NCBI RefSeq assembly: GCF_047263945.1
Contig: NZ_JBLAVB010000010.1
Span: forward strand, 62,001-126,000
DNA: 64,000 nucleotides
Direction of reading: 5' to 3'
From: Rhodospirillum sp047263945
GTDB lineage: Bacteria; Pseudomonadota; Alphaproteobacteria; Rhodospirillales; Rhodospirillaceae
Below the pieces are notes generated by a model. It was not told the origin of the DNA, made no database searches, and was given only the letters and a program-made list of their open reading frames with translations. Shown here in pieces: positions 1 through 9,171 of the stretch. Both the position numbers and the translations under genes were made by a program. Within the stretch, counting starts at the first letter, position 1; each line of letters opens with the position of its first letter.

Positions 1-2068
1 CGGTGAAGCGGCTTCCCTTGTTCAGCTCGGAGTCCAGACTCAGGGAACCGCCGTATTTTTCAGCGATCTTCTTACAGATTGCCAGACCGATCCCGGTCCC
101 TACCGTGCGGCCAGCCGAAGCCCCCCGCTGGAAGGGCTGGAAGACCCGTTCCTGCTCTTCCTCGGCAATTCCCAAACCATTGTCCGCGACAACCAAAATG
201 CAGTCTGCTCCCTCGACCCTGGCGCTCACATCAATCTGCGGGGGCCGATCTGGATCTTGATATTTGATGGCATTGCCAATGACGTTCATCAGCAGACGGG
301 CCAAGGGCAGCCGGTTTCCCATGACCATGGGAAGCGAACCATGGACCGTAATCTCGGCACCCGCGTCCCGGATCGCGACGACCAGATGGGCCTTGGCTTC
401 TTCCAAGACCTCCTCAAGGTTGACCGGTTCCGGTTCCAGCCCCCCCCTTCCGGCCCGGGAGTATTGCAACAAATCCTCAATCAACTGACGCATCCGTTTC
501 GCCCCATCCTCGGCGAAGTCGAGGAAGGTCGTAGCGTCGTCGGTCAGAACGGGCTTCATGCGCCGCCGAAGAAGGCTCAGATAGCTGGTGACCATGCGCA
601 AGGGTTCCTGGAGGTCATGGGACGCCACATAGGCAAACTGCTCCAGGTCCCGGTTTGACTGGTCCAACCGCTCCAGCAGATTCTTGGTCTGGACCTCGGC
701 CTCCTTTCGGTCTGAGATGTCCACCTGCACGGCGACATAGTGAATAATCGCGCCCAGGTCGTCTTGCACACCCGATATCGCCATGTCGACCCACCATTCC
801 CGACCATCCCGGGTCCGGTTGATCAGTTCCCCCCGCCAGCAGCCTCCGCCCTTGATGGTCCGCCACAGGTCGGCAACCACATCCGGATCGGTTCGATCAC
901 CCCGCAGCATACTGGTGTGCTGGCCGAGAACCTCCTGGCTGGCATAGCCCGACAGCCGGGTGAAGCTTTCGTTGACGTATTCAATCCGGCCCTGCGTGTC
1001 GGTCACGATGACCGCTGCGGGGCCCTTATCCATAGCCTGCTCCAGAACCCGGATCCGGGCCTGCATCCGCAGCCGCTGGATAACCATGGGCACAAAGATC
1101 AGGGTTGCGATGGTCAGTATTGCCAGAAAAACAACCGCTCCGAAAAGAACGACACTCTCACTTCGACGCCAGTCGGAGAGAATGCGTCCGTTGGTCCGCC
1201 CCACATAGACCACCAGAGGATAGCGGTTATCCCGCCACCAACTCACCCACCCCTGGTCGTTCTGGAAAGGCACATCCATGATCTGCCGCCCAAAGGCTGC
1301 GGTGTTTGCCAAGCCCGCCAGAGAGGGGGAGAGCGGCACGTTCCAAGGCCTGTTCGTCCGATCAAGGGGCAAGGCGGCCAGAAGATCGCCCTCCACCCCG
1401 TAGAGACCGGCGAAATCTCCGTCGAGATCGCGCCCCCCGACGGTCAGGGCCTCCATGAAGCCCTCCAGGATAGCCCCTGGGCTCAAGGCCGCAATCAGCA
1501 GCCGATCACTCCCGTCGCTCAAGGGACGGGCCGCTGGAATCACCCAAAGCCCTGGCAACGTTGGCGTCTTGATATCGGGACCGAGGAACCGACCCGGGAT
1601 AGCGCGGCCAATCACAAGACCAACCACATTGGTATCGGCCAGACGGGCACGCTCCAAGCCAAGGTCCTTCAGAGACGGCAAAGAGCCGCCGGTCTTTGCG
1701 GAATCAAACAGCAAAACTCCCTTTTTATCCGTCAACAGGATCTGCCGGACATGGGGCGTAAAGCGCAGAACCCTGTCCGTCGCCTCGTTCAAGGCCCGCT
1801 GCATGGCCGCGGGCCCTGCGGCGGAGGCCGCAACCACTTCGTCATCCAGAATAGCCAGCGTGGCTTCCACAGCCTGAAAGGTCCGCGCCGTGCTTTGCCC
1901 CATCAGGGCAACCTTGCTGTCCAGACGTTCCCCGGTCGCGCGATCGTTCTGCCGCCAACTTCCCAACAAGCCGACGCCCGTCAAAACAACAACAGCAGAT
2001 AAAAAAATTCCGGCCCCCAAAAGCGTGACCGTCGTCGGGCGATCCAATTTTTCCTTCCGTTGTTTCAT
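1..2068 (-). CDS. Sensor histidine kinase with periplasmic sensor and PAS domain (3' end off window)
   Basis: Membrane-bound two-component kinase; 689 codons are visible and the C-terminus runs off the left edge, so few residues should be missing. I read it from the ATG at 2068 (MKQRKEKLD). One transmembrane segment lies near residues 13-33, then a large extracytoplasmic region of double-CACHE-like size to about 300, a second transmembrane segment near 302-328, a PAS domain from about 340 (AVIVTDTQGRIEYVNESF), and a HisKA domain with the phosphoacceptor in ASHDLQEPLR (His484). The ATPase domain has MNVIGNAIKY (N box) and VADNGLGI plus GTGIGLAICKK (G boxes). The HDLQEPLR form is typical of the phytochrome-like kinase subfamily. 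No response regulator is adjacent in the window. It is divergent from a solute-binding protein at 2371, which could supply its ligand; that link is inference only. Confidence 0.9.
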   Translation of the reverse strand, partial: MKQRKEKLDRPTTVTLLGAGIFLSAVVVLTGVGLLGSWRQNDRATGERLDSKVALMGQSTARTFQAVEATLAILDDEVVAASAAGPAAMQRALNEATDRVLRFTPHVRQILLTDKKGVLLFDSAKTGGSLPSLKDLGLERARLADTNVVGLVIGRAIPGRFLGPDIKTPTLPGLWVIPAARPLSDGSDRLLIAALSPGAILEGFMEALTVGGRDLDGDFAGLYGVEGDLLAALPLDRTNRPWNVPLSPSLAGLANTAAFGRQIMDVPFQNDQGWVSWWRDNRYPLVVYVGRTNGRILSDWRRSESVVLFGAVVFLAILTIATLIFVPMVIQRLRMQARIRVLEQAMDKGPAAVIVTDTQGRIEYVNESFTRLSGYASQEVLGQHTSMLRGDRTDPDVVADLWRTIKGGGCWRGELINRTRDGREWWVDMAISGVQDDLGAIIHYVAVQVDISDRKEAEVQTKNLLERLDQSNRDLEQFAYVASHDLQEPLRMVTSYLSLLRRRMKPVLTDDATTFLDFAEDGAKRMRQLIEDLLQYSRAGRGGLEPEPVNLEEVLEEAKAHLVVAIRDAGAEITVHGSLPMVMGNRLPLARLLMNVIGNAIKYQDPDRPPQIDVSARVEGADCILVVADNGLGIAEEEQERVFQPFQRGASAGRTVGTGIGLAICKKIAEKYGGSLSLDSELNKGSRFT

Positions 2069-2147
2069 TGAATATGATCGACTAATTTAGGTTGAACAAC
2101 ACCAATAGGATGCAGACTTCTGAAGGGAAGGCCAAAGATCCAATAGT

Positions 2148-2276
2148 CTAACAGGTTACGGAAAAAGTCCGAATATCCTCTTTGTTCGTCATTCCCGCGA
2201 ACACGGGAATTCAGATATGGTGTTTCAATGGACTTAAAGACACAAAACCCGGATCCCCCCTTGAGCGAGGATGACG
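2148..2276. repeat. REP-like palindromic repeat (CGTCATTCCCGCG family)
   Basis: This fills most of the 300 bp between the kinase and the solute-binding protein. It begins with CTAACAGGTTACGGAAAAAG and continues, from 2187, with CGTCATTCCCGCG; the last bases (GATGACG, ending 2276) are the inverted complement of that start, so the unit can fold into one long imperfect hairpin. The same two blocks, in the same order, recur at 48354-48492, and in inverted order at 50051-50118. No gene is visible in this stretch. Confidence 0.75.
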
Positions 2277-2370
2277 GAAAACGAGGTTTCCCACATCCAG
2301 GGAGATCTAAATTACCAGGATCCAGTCGTTAAACCTGCTTCGGATATGTGCAGAAGGGCTGTAAAATAAA

Positions 2371-3174
2371 ATGTCACTCCGTTTCAATGCACTCGCTATT
2401 TTCATCGGCCTTTTTCTCGGATCGACCGTCTCCGTTAACAGTGCCCAGGCTGTGGGGCGGTTAGAGCAAATACACCGGCGGGGCCTGCTGCGGGTCTGTG
2501 TTTGGCCGGAATATTTCGCCATTTCCTATCGGAATCCCCATACGGGAAAACTGGAAGGCTTTGACGTGGACATGGCCAAGGCCCTCGCCAAGACTCTGGG
2601 TGTGTCGATCCAATTCGTCGACAGCTCCTTCGCCGACTTGATCAAGAATATGACCAATGACGCCTGCGACATCAGCATGCATGCGGTGGGCATACGACCG
2701 GACCGGGCTGAATATATGGACTTCTCCGACCCTGTTTTGCGCAGTGGAATCTATGCCATCGCCTCGCGGACCAGCAGCCTTGTCTCCCGTTGGGCGGATA
2801 TCGACCAACCCGGTCACGTGGTCGATGTCCTAAAGGGCACCTTTATGGAACCCGTCATGCGCGAGATCTTGAAGCATGCCCATCTAAGGGTCGTCAAAAC
2901 CCCCAAGCAGCGGGAGTTGGACGTGGAAAGCGGTCGGGCGGATGTGTTCATGTCTGACTACCCCTATGGACAGCAGATGCTCAACCGAACCTCCTGGGCG
3001 GTCCTTCTGGCGCCCCCCCGTCCACTGGCGCCAACCCCTTACGCCTATGCCGTGCCCAAGGGTGAACCGGAGTGGCTGGCCCGGGTCAATGCCTTCGTCC
3101 GAACCACCAAAATGGATGGCCGCCTTGCCGCCTTCGCCAAGGCCCACGACCTATCACCCATCGTGGCAGAATAG
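2371..3174 (+). CDS. Orphan family-3 periplasmic solute-binding protein
   Basis: 267-aa extracytoplasmic binding protein of the polar amino acid type (SBP_bac_3). A Sec signal peptide spans residues 1-27 with cleavage likely after NSAQA. The mature protein has the family hallmarks RGLLRVCVWPEYFAIS at the start, then GKLEGFDVDMAKALAKTLG, and DFSDPVLRSGIYAIA near residue 115. There is no permease or ATPase gene beside it, so it is either served by a transporter elsewhere or works as a ligand receptor for a membrane sensor. The divergent CACHE-type kinase at 1-2068 is a candidate partner, but nothing in the sequence proves it. The ligand cannot be assigned. Confidence 0.88.
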   Translation: MSLRFNALAIFIGLFLGSTVSVNSAQAVGRLEQIHRRGLLRVCVWPEYFAISYRNPHTGKLEGFDVDMAKALAKTLGVSIQFVDSSFADLIKNMTNDACDISMHAVGIRPDRAEYMDFSDPVLRSGIYAIASRTSSLVSRWADIDQPGHVVDVLKGTFMEPVMREILKHAHLRVVKTPKQRELDVESGRADVFMSDYPYGQQMLNRTSWAVLLAPPRPLAPTPYAYAVPKGEPEWLARVNAFVRTTKMDGRLAAFAKAHDLSPIVAE

Positions 3175-3188
3175 GAGATCCGCCTCCG

Positions 3189-3480
3189 TCACCGGCAGGG
3201 GAGCAGGCCCCTGTCGAGATGAACCACGTCCCCCTGAATGTCCCGGCCCACGTGAAAGACCTCCTTGAACCCTCGTTCCCGCGCCTGGGTGAACGCGAGG
3301 GTCCGCTCACTCTGCGAGCGGGTCAGCCACCTTTGCTCCCGGCTTCACCGAAAAAGGTCCGCTCCCAATTGCCCGGCCATGTGGTCGGAACAGGTCCGGG
3401 CTTGCCTTATCGACGACTGTAGGCGCCTTTCCTTGGATTGGCCCGAACGGGAGCGGCAAAGGTGACAGCTTATACCACCG
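3189..3480 (-). pseudogene. Possible degraded ORF remnant, unidentified
   Basis: On the minus strand one frame reads through about 95 codons from near 3480 to a TGA at 3189-3191, broken by a single in-frame TGA at 3345-3347. The downstream part (FTQARERGFKEVFHVGRDIQ) has protein-like composition and the upstream part contains CHLCRSRSG. I do not recognise the family. It lies against an IS630 relic and may be the 3' end of a gene destroyed by the insertion, or chance coding. Confidence 0.25.
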
Positions 3481-3483
3481 GCC

Positions 3484-4009
3484 CTAACTGATGACCGCTT
3501 TTGCATATTGCCTTGATGTGATTGATCGGACGGCTTTTTGATCGTTTGCGACGAAGTTCCATGCCTCGCAGCATCGCTCGACGATTTCGTCATAGGTGTC
3601 AAAAACGGAGATGGCGAGTTTGTTGGCGCGTAGATAAGCCCAGACGTTTTCGATGGGATTTAATTCGGGAGCGTATGGCGGCAAAGGCAAGAGTGTGATG
3701 TTTTTGGGCACCTTGAGTGCTTTGGCGCCACGCCACCCGGCTCCATCCAGCACCAGGATCGCAGCGGTTGTGGAAGCCGTCGAGGCCCTCTTCATTGTAA
3801 CGATGGACCCAGTCTCGAAGCGTTTGACGGTCCATGCCGCAAGTCTCCGCCGCCGACTTGCGGTCCGCCCCCTCCAAAACCAGAGCGATCGCCAATATGC
3901 GGCGGGCAGCATCGCCATCCGAGGTCCGCGACGCCGCTCTGCGGAGATCCTTCACCGTCAAATCCGTTCGAGTTATCGCGACAACCATGGCTCCCTCCTT
4001 CTGACTCAA
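3484..4009 (-). pseudogene. IS630-family transposase remnant (internal deletion and frameshift)
   Basis: The 5' part (4009 to about 3775) encodes an IS630-type helix-turn-helix, ending LRDWVHRYNEEGLDGFHNR. The sequence then jumps, in another frame, to the distal DDE domain (AILVLDGAGWRGAKALKVP, followed by PPYAPELNPIENVWAYLRAN), which runs to the stop at 3484. Full-length IS630 transposases are about 340 aa. Here the linker and the first catalytic aspartate region are gone and the two halves are out of frame, so the copy is dead. A second IS630-type N-terminus lies at 5376-5497, on the other side of the CdiA-like fragment. Confidence 0.85.
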
Positions 4010-4161
4010 GGAAGGGAATCACAATCCAAACCGCCTGGGAATCTCCGAGCCGCCCCAACGAGTCATAATCAAGGGCCTTTGGTATTATTCGGAGCAGCGC
4101 AAGAAGGACGGTTGGGCGCGGGAGGTCTTCACCGGCATGACCAAGGGGACCGAGAGTAATC

Positions 4162-4202
4162 CGAGATCAAGTTGGGTCGCTTTGCGACCCAACTTGATCT
4201 CG
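4162..4202. repeat. Perfect 19-bp inverted repeat with 3-nt loop
   Basis: CGAGATCAAGTTGGGTCGC (4162-4180) is followed by TTT and its exact complement ending at 4202. The stem is too long and perfect to be chance, and no poly-T tract follows, so a simple terminator is unlikely. It belongs with the other intergenic palindromes in this window. The approximately 150 bp between the IS630 relic and this palindrome contains no recognisable gene. Confidence 0.85.
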
Positions 4203-4227
4203 AAGATACTCTAAAATCTATATAATG

Positions 4228-4274
4228 AGAGTGAAACGGGGCCAGCTTGACTCAAGCTGATCCCGTTTCACTCT
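4228..4274. repeat. Nested palindrome at the left edge of the CdiA-like fragment
   Basis: AGAGTGAAACGGG (4228-4240) pairs with CCCGTTTCACTCT (4262-4274), with an inner AGCTT/AAGCT stem. The AGAGTGAA outer arms resemble those of the palindrome at 12392-12420. Haemagglutinin-like coding begins exactly at its right edge. Confidence 0.8.
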
Positions 4275-5371
4275 ATGACAAACAGGCGCTGATCCACCGG
4301 GTCTCGACCCTCACCGCAGGCGGCGACCTGAGCCTGACAGCGACCCAGGAGGACCTTCTTCTGCAGGCGGCGAAGCTGACGGGGGCGAACGTCTCGCTGA
4401 CCTCGGAGCAGGGCCGGATCATCCTCCAGGCGGTGAAGGACCGGGTGATCGAGGCGAAGAGCAAGTCGAGCGGGAGCCAGTTCTGGACCTACGACCTGAG
4501 CAAGGGTCATGACGACGAGACGGTCCGGATGGTGGAGATCCATTCGGACGGGACGGTGAGCATCGACGGGGCGACCGGCCTATCGGTGGACGACCGGGCC
4601 TTCCCGGAGGGAACGCCGGGCGGGCTGGTCGACCAGATCGCGCAACTGTCGCAGGCGCCGGGGCTGGAGTGGATGGCGCAGGTGCGCCAGATGCCCGGCG
4701 TGGACTGACACGCCATCGAGGAAGCACACAAGGCCTGGAGCGAGGAACACCAGGGCCTGGGCCAGGGCGCCAAGGCGATCATCGCCATTGCCATTGCCAG
4801 CATGGGCGCGGGCGGAGTCTTGTTGGCTCCCGGGATGGCGGTGGCCTCGACGGCAGGTCTGGCGGGGACGGCCCTTGCTGCGGCGGTGTCGACCATCGTG
4901 CTTCAGACGACCTACAGCATGATCGCCAACCAGGGCGACCTGGGGGCGGTGTTCAAGGAGCTGGGGTCGAGCGCATTCTTGATGCAACCGGCCAGCGCGG
5001 TGGTGACAGCGGCTCTGACGGCGGACGTGACCGATGCGGCATTGTCCGAGTTGGACCTGCCGGGTCTGAACGTGGCGGCTTCTGAGCTGAGCTTCGTGGA
5101 GCGGCTTGAGCGGGTCGCCCTACAGGCCACGATCCGCAATACGATCGAGTTCGGTTCGAACGTCGCGCTCTTCGGCCAGGATCCCGGGGACGCGGCGGTG
5201 TCGCTGGCGCGGAGCCTGGCCGCCGATGTGGTCGGGGCCATGGTGACGTCGGAGCTCGGAGCCCTGTACAGCGGCTACGACGATACGATGTCGGGGTATG
5301 TCGGACACAAGATCGCGAGCGCGGCAGTGGGCGAGAGTGTGCAGAATTCTGCACACTCTCAGGTTTCCTGA
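4275..5371 (+). pseudogene. Filamentous haemagglutinin / CdiA-type fragment with in-frame stop
   Basis: One continuous frame encodes the distal repeat region of a two-partner-secretion exoprotein (LTAGGDLSLTATQEDLLLQA near the start, then SLTSEQGRIILQAVKDR), followed by the hydrophobic DUF637-type haemagglutinin region (VSTIVLQTTYSMIANQGD, DVTDAALSELDLPGLN). A TGA at 4706-4708 interrupts it where a tryptophan would be expected (GVD stop HAIEEAHKAWSEEH). The N-terminal secretion domain, most repeats and any C-terminal toxin/immunity pair are absent. Both ends coincide with palindromes (4228-4274 and 5333-5360). This is a relic of a contact-dependent inhibition or adhesin locus. Confidence 0.8.
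5333..5360. repeat. Perfect 28-bp palindrome ending the CdiA-like fragment
   Basis: GAGAGTGTGCAGAA is joined directly to its complement through a GAATTC centre. It truncates the haemagglutinin-like frame after SAAVGES. The arms begin GAGAGTG, close to the GAGTGAA arms seen at 4228 and 12392. Confidence 0.85.
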
Positions 5372-5375
5372 TGCA

Positions 5376-5497
5376 TGCACTCCTCCATGCCGCCAATATC
5401 CAGGACCGAGACGGCGGCCTGCGGCTCGCCGTGATTCTCCGCACTCTAGCTCGCTGTAAATCCGAATCCAAAGGTCAGACGAATACCCTTTGCCCAT
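5376..5497 (-). pseudogene. IS630-family transposase N-terminal remnant
   Basis: A frame starting at 5497 reads MGKGYSSDLWIRIYSELECG then ESRRAAGRRLG, the typical opening of an IS630 orfA (YS.DLR.RV, SRR.AARRFG). Homology is lost after about 40 residues, close to the palindrome at 5333-5360. The following 300 bp (5500-5808) carries only the dispersed repeat described at 5606. Confidence 0.7.
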
Positions 5498-5605
5498 GAT
5501 TCACCTCCCAAAAAGGAAAGTGAATCACGCTTGGGCCAGCTTGGGAATCCGCTGTTTCACGTTTAGCGCAGATCGCTTTAAATGGTTTCAGGACTCTTCC
5601 CGCAC

Positions 5606-5740
5606 GATCCGGCGAGGAAGTTTTTGCGGTTTATGCCAAGCAGGCTTTTCCGCGCCGAAAGGCTCGGCAGCACCTTGGCCGCATCCAAGGAGAGGCGCTT
5701 CCAAAGTGCAGTGAGGCAAACTCACCGCACTTCGGTCTGT
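5606..5740 (+). repeat. Dispersed palindrome-rich element, copy 1 (about 130 bp)
   Basis: This stretch matches, with substitutions, the reverse complement of 49676-49818. Shared blocks in order include GCCAAGC-GGCTTTT, CGCGCC, CTTGGCCGC-TCCAAG and AAACTCACCGCAC. Each copy contains a short internal palindrome around CAAACTCACCGCAC. It is non-coding and follows the IS630 remnant. Confidence 0.7.
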
Positions 5741-5808
5741 ATTAAGCTGTCCACTTTTTTGGAACAGGATCCCCTTGCGCTGATCGATTAAGCACAAGGA
5801 CCCAGGCA

Positions 5809-7287
5809 CTATGCGCGGGTGACTCCGCGCGCAGAAAGTCCATCCCGACCAACAAGAAAGGTAAAAACCATCAATAGAATAAGATACATTACTCCCTGAA
5901 TCGTAATCCTGAATACAATTTCGGCGAAATCTGAATCTGCAAACACAAAATAGCTGGTTGAAAACCCAAAAGCTGCAAAATAATTATTTCTAAACCCACC
6001 ATAAATAAGATGAAGACTTGCAAAGTAGAGAACAGAAACAATAATACATCCAAGAAAAAAATAATCTCCCCCAAGAGAGGCATATAAATCAGCAAAAACA
6101 CCGTAATTCATATTTGTTGCACTCTGAAAAATATCCGCCTCCATCATAGTGGTGCTCCGAATCGGACGTTCAATCCCCAAGGGCTTGAGTATCAAGTTTG
6201 GAACCCCATAGCTCATTTGCCCCACAAAATGCGAAACTCCCACAGGAGCCAAATTTTTGTAATGCTCTATGGCCTCACCAAACGGATTGGGGGCAAATCG
6301 ATCCAGAAAGCCTCTCGGCTCCCCGTAATAAAGGCGCGTATACCAACTCCGATATAATCTATCCAATGAATCGTCATATTCTTCCCGCTCAGAAGAATTA
6401 AGCATATTAGAGGCCACATCTGCCGTGGACTCCAACGTCTGCAGAGCTGTAGGCGACCTCGACTTCAAAAAGCTACGCTGAATATCGATCACAGGAAAAA
6501 CAATAACCTGCATGAAAGCAGCAGCCAGCAGCACAAGTGCCACATGACCTTTTTTCACACGTCCCCCATACGATAGATAGGTTGCCGCCAAAGCCACAAA
6601 ACCAGCCAACATCAGTGTTCGCTGATTTTCCCAAATACCATGGAAGAATCCAAATATAAGCATCGCGACGACATATCGATCCACGAACCGACGACCACCA
6701 CTGAGAATATGGACACGAACCGAAAAGGCAGCGACAGCCAGCGCCCCCATTTGACCCAAGAAGGAGAAAAGGACAAAACCGCGCCCATCAAGGGATTCGG
6801 CATCTCCGTACCGGTCAATATTCAGATATGAGCGGGCCACGATGGAAAACAAACAAAGAGCTATGGAAAATAGGGCCAATTGAAACAAAAAAGTAGGATT
6901 CTGAGATGGCTTGAATACCCCTCCACGCCGACCAGTCAAAACCCAAAGTGGAAATACCGCAACCCAAAGCCCGACCAATCCTTGGAGTAAAAAGACAACG
7001 GTCAGAAAAGGTTCTTCGAGATTTGTATCTGCCGCTTGCAAAAAGGCGACCTTAAGCCATTGAGAAACAATAAATAACTTAATGAATGTCGCGCCAACAA
7101 CATACGCACCAACACTGTTAATCTTGACGTAAGATTGGATTACAAAAGGAAAAATAAAAAATATAATAAGCGTCAGAATAGATTGAATAATATTTGTTCC
7201 CATAAAAATTTGAAGAACAAAGAGAAGACAGCACATCCCAGTCCAAACAACGATCTTTGGAAACGTGAGGAAAACTCCTTGAGGCAT
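5809..7287 (-). CDS. Wzy-like polysaccharide polymerase
   Basis: 492-aa inner-membrane protein with many hydrophobic segments, including a cluster in the first 170 residues and a group at the C-terminus, separated by a soluble loop (about 285-400) containing SREEYDDSLDRLYRSWYTRL. That arrangement, and the position downstream of a flippase and an initiating sugar transferase, fit an O-antigen or exopolysaccharide repeat-unit polymerase; these proteins show little sequence conservation, so the call is by topology and context. Its DNA is clearly more AT-rich than its neighbours, a common sign of transfer in polysaccharide loci. ATG at 7287; the stop of the upstream flippase gene lies 36 bp before. 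Confidence 0.65.
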   Translation of the reverse strand: MPQGVFLTFPKIVVWTGMCCLLFVLQIFMGTNIIQSILTLIIFFIFPFVIQSYVKINSVGAYVVGATFIKLFIVSQWLKVAFLQAADTNLEEPFLTVVFLLQGLVGLWVAVFPLWVLTGRRGGVFKPSQNPTFLFQLALFSIALCLFSIVARSYLNIDRYGDAESLDGRGFVLFSFLGQMGALAVAAFSVRVHILSGGRRFVDRYVVAMLIFGFFHGIWENQRTLMLAGFVALAATYLSYGGRVKKGHVALVLLAAAFMQVIVFPVIDIQRSFLKSRSPTALQTLESTADVASNMLNSSEREEYDDSLDRLYRSWYTRLYYGEPRGFLDRFAPNPFGEAIEHYKNLAPVGVSHFVGQMSYGVPNLILKPLGIERPIRSTTMMEADIFQSATNMNYGVFADLYASLGGDYFFLGCIIVSVLYFASLHLIYGGFRNNYFAAFGFSTSYFVFADSDFAEIVFRITIQGVMYLILLMVFTFLVGRDGLSARGVTRA

Positions 7288-7323
7288 AGGGAAAAAAACT
7301 CCAAAAATATAAAGGCAGGGCGA

Positions 7324-9069
7324 CTACCGTCGCCATATACCACGGATATTGGTCAAGCGGCCTCTCCAAAGAGCCCAGAAAACGGCCTGTTGTGCCTGCG
7401 ACAGAAGAAGGAAGGGCAAGCAGGGTGTCACAACGAGCCCGCAAAGCACAAACAACAAAACAATATCACCAACGGTTGTCACAGGGGCCATCAATGTGCT
7501 GACCGCCATAACAGTCCCCCACCCCAAACACGCCCCGGCCGCTGCGGCTCCCCAGCCCGGAAGCGCCAGAGATAGCCAGTGAACATCAAAACGCCGACAA
7601 ATGGTAACCAGAGTCGGTATCAACATCGCCAGCCATTCAGACAGGACCACCGCCAAGGCTGCGCCAACCCCCCCCAACACAGGAACAGCCGCAACGGCCA
7701 GCACCAGGACCAGAAAGAAGCGTATCGCGGCCGCCCAAGCGAGGGTTTCCGCCTGGTCGGTAACCCGCAAAAAGGTCATCGGCCCCTCCACGGGCCCGGC
7801 GACTGCCGCACCGACAAGGAGAATGCCCCCAAGAATCGGGGAAAAAGTCACATTCCCCCTTGTCCAAATCGCAAAAATATCGTCCCCGCCACCAGCCAAC
7901 AATCCAACGAGCAAGCCGCCGACGCCACCACAAAGACGTGTCGCCACCCTCATAAGCGCACGAAACCCAGCCCCATCTTTCTGGGCATATTGACGCCCCA
8001 TTTCCAGAGCGCTTGCCACCCCCAATTGCCCCGTGACCTGCCGCACCAAACCAGAGAACATCCGCATGGTCGTGTATGCGATAACCGCCCCACCCGACCC
8101 CGTCAGCCCTTTAATCAACAAAACGGGCAGGTGAACAACTCCCACATGAGAGGCCCCCAGAATGGCATGAGTCATCGACTTCCGGACAATATAGCGCCGC
8201 TCTTCCCTCCCCGGCCACCGCAAGCCGAAGTGGACATCCGGGTGTCGGCTACGCAAAAAGTACAGTGTTAAACCCCAGCTTGCGACAAAACCAGTGCCCG
8301 CACCTGCCCAAGCAGCGCCAACCATCCCCCACCCAGCCAAGGCAGCTCCCATCTGGGCCATCACTGGCAAGCCCGATGCAAAAAAGCTCAACCCTGTATC
8401 CCAATGCTGCTCTCCCCTTGCGGAGAACACACTACCGACAAACCCACGAGGCAACAAAACCAGCGCCCCCACAGCCATTCCTAGGGCGGCCAATCTCGGC
8501 TCCTCGCCAGAAAGCCCAAGCCGTTCCAGCACGTCCAAACCCTCTATGAGCAAAAGGACCAGGGCCAGACCTGTGCCCACCAGGACACTGTATAAAGCCG
8601 TTCCTAGCGCCAAGACGTTGTTCAGATCAGGAACGTTCCCACGAGCAGCATTGTGCCGGATACGACTGCCCAGATGCATCTGCAAGCCCAGATCCCACGC
8701 ACCAAGCATCGCTGCTGCGGCAACCAACATCACCCATTCTGAATAGATTTGTTTACCCCAGACGGACAAGAACAGGGGAACGGACGCCAATTGTAACAGG
8801 GTCAACCCCACAAGCATGGCTCCCATCGCGCCAATCCCCGCTACCAATCGCGCACCAAGCCCTTTGTTACTTGGCACCTTGGTTTGAGATTTCAGATCCC
8901 CATCCTCCCCCTGCATGGGAGCTGATTGTTCGCTGGGTGTGCGGGGCTGGCGGGAAAACATGGGAAACAGCATCCGTTTGGGATCAAGGGACAAGCCCCC
9001 CCGAGCAAGCAATCCAGGCAAGCAGTCCAGGTCAGGCAGGCAGCACCCGACCATCATCAACAACGGCAT
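7324..9069 (-). CDS. Wzx-like polysaccharide flippase (MVF/PST superfamily)
   Basis: Up to 581 aa with a polytopic core beginning near residue 75 (AGIGAMGAMLVGLTLLQLAS), about 12-14 hydrophobic segments and a MATE-like layout. Expected role: moving lipid-linked repeat units across the inner membrane to the Wzy-like enzyme encoded just downstream. The start is uncertain. The ATG at 9069 has no convincing Shine-Dalgarno sequence, and the first 32 residues (rich in Cys, Pro and Leu) look non-native. The ATGs at 8973 or 8961 are equally plausible. Confidence 0.75.
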   Translation of the reverse strand: MPLLMMVGCCLPDLDCLPGLLARGGLSLDPKRMLFPMFSRQPRTPSEQSAPMQGEDGDLKSQTKVPSNKGLGARLVAGIGAMGAMLVGLTLLQLASVPLFLSVWGKQIYSEWVMLVAAAAMLGAWDLGLQMHLGSRIRHNAARGNVPDLNNVLALGTALYSVLVGTGLALVLLLIEGLDVLERLGLSGEEPRLAALGMAVGALVLLPRGFVGSVFSARGEQHWDTGLSFFASGLPVMAQMGAALAGWGMVGAAWAGAGTGFVASWGLTLYFLRSRHPDVHFGLRWPGREERRYIVRKSMTHAILGASHVGVVHLPVLLIKGLTGSGGAVIAYTTMRMFSGLVRQVTGQLGVASALEMGRQYAQKDGAGFRALMRVATRLCGGVGGLLVGLLAGGGDDIFAIWTRGNVTFSPILGGILLVGAAVAGPVEGPMTFLRVTDQAETLAWAAAIRFFLVLVLAVAAVPVLGGVGAALAVVLSEWLAMLIPTLVTICRRFDVHWLSLALPGWGAAAAGACLGWGTVMAVSTLMAPVTTVGDIVLLFVLCGLVVTPCLPFLLLSQAQQAVFWALWRGRLTNIRGIWRR

Positions 9070-9171
9070 CGGCCTGGGCTAGGAGTTCCACCAGATCTCG
9101 AAAAGCTGACGTAAAAGCGACACGTCAGTTCAGGGAAATTCGATGACGACGATGTCCTCTACCAGAAATCT

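Noticed and set aside
740..2002. 420-codon plus-strand frame over the first gene
   Set aside because: Antisense of the histidine kinase; no recognisable protein features, and the minus-strand reading gives continuous kinase domains.
4247..4708. Intact 153-aa secreted protein
   Set aside because: The apparent start lies inside a palindrome, the next frame continues the same protein after a TGA, and there is no signal peptide; it is part of a pseudogene.
9070..9171. Small gene between the sugar transferase and the flippase
   Set aside because: A frame of about 30 codons ending near the flippase start has protein-like composition but no start codon or ribosome site.
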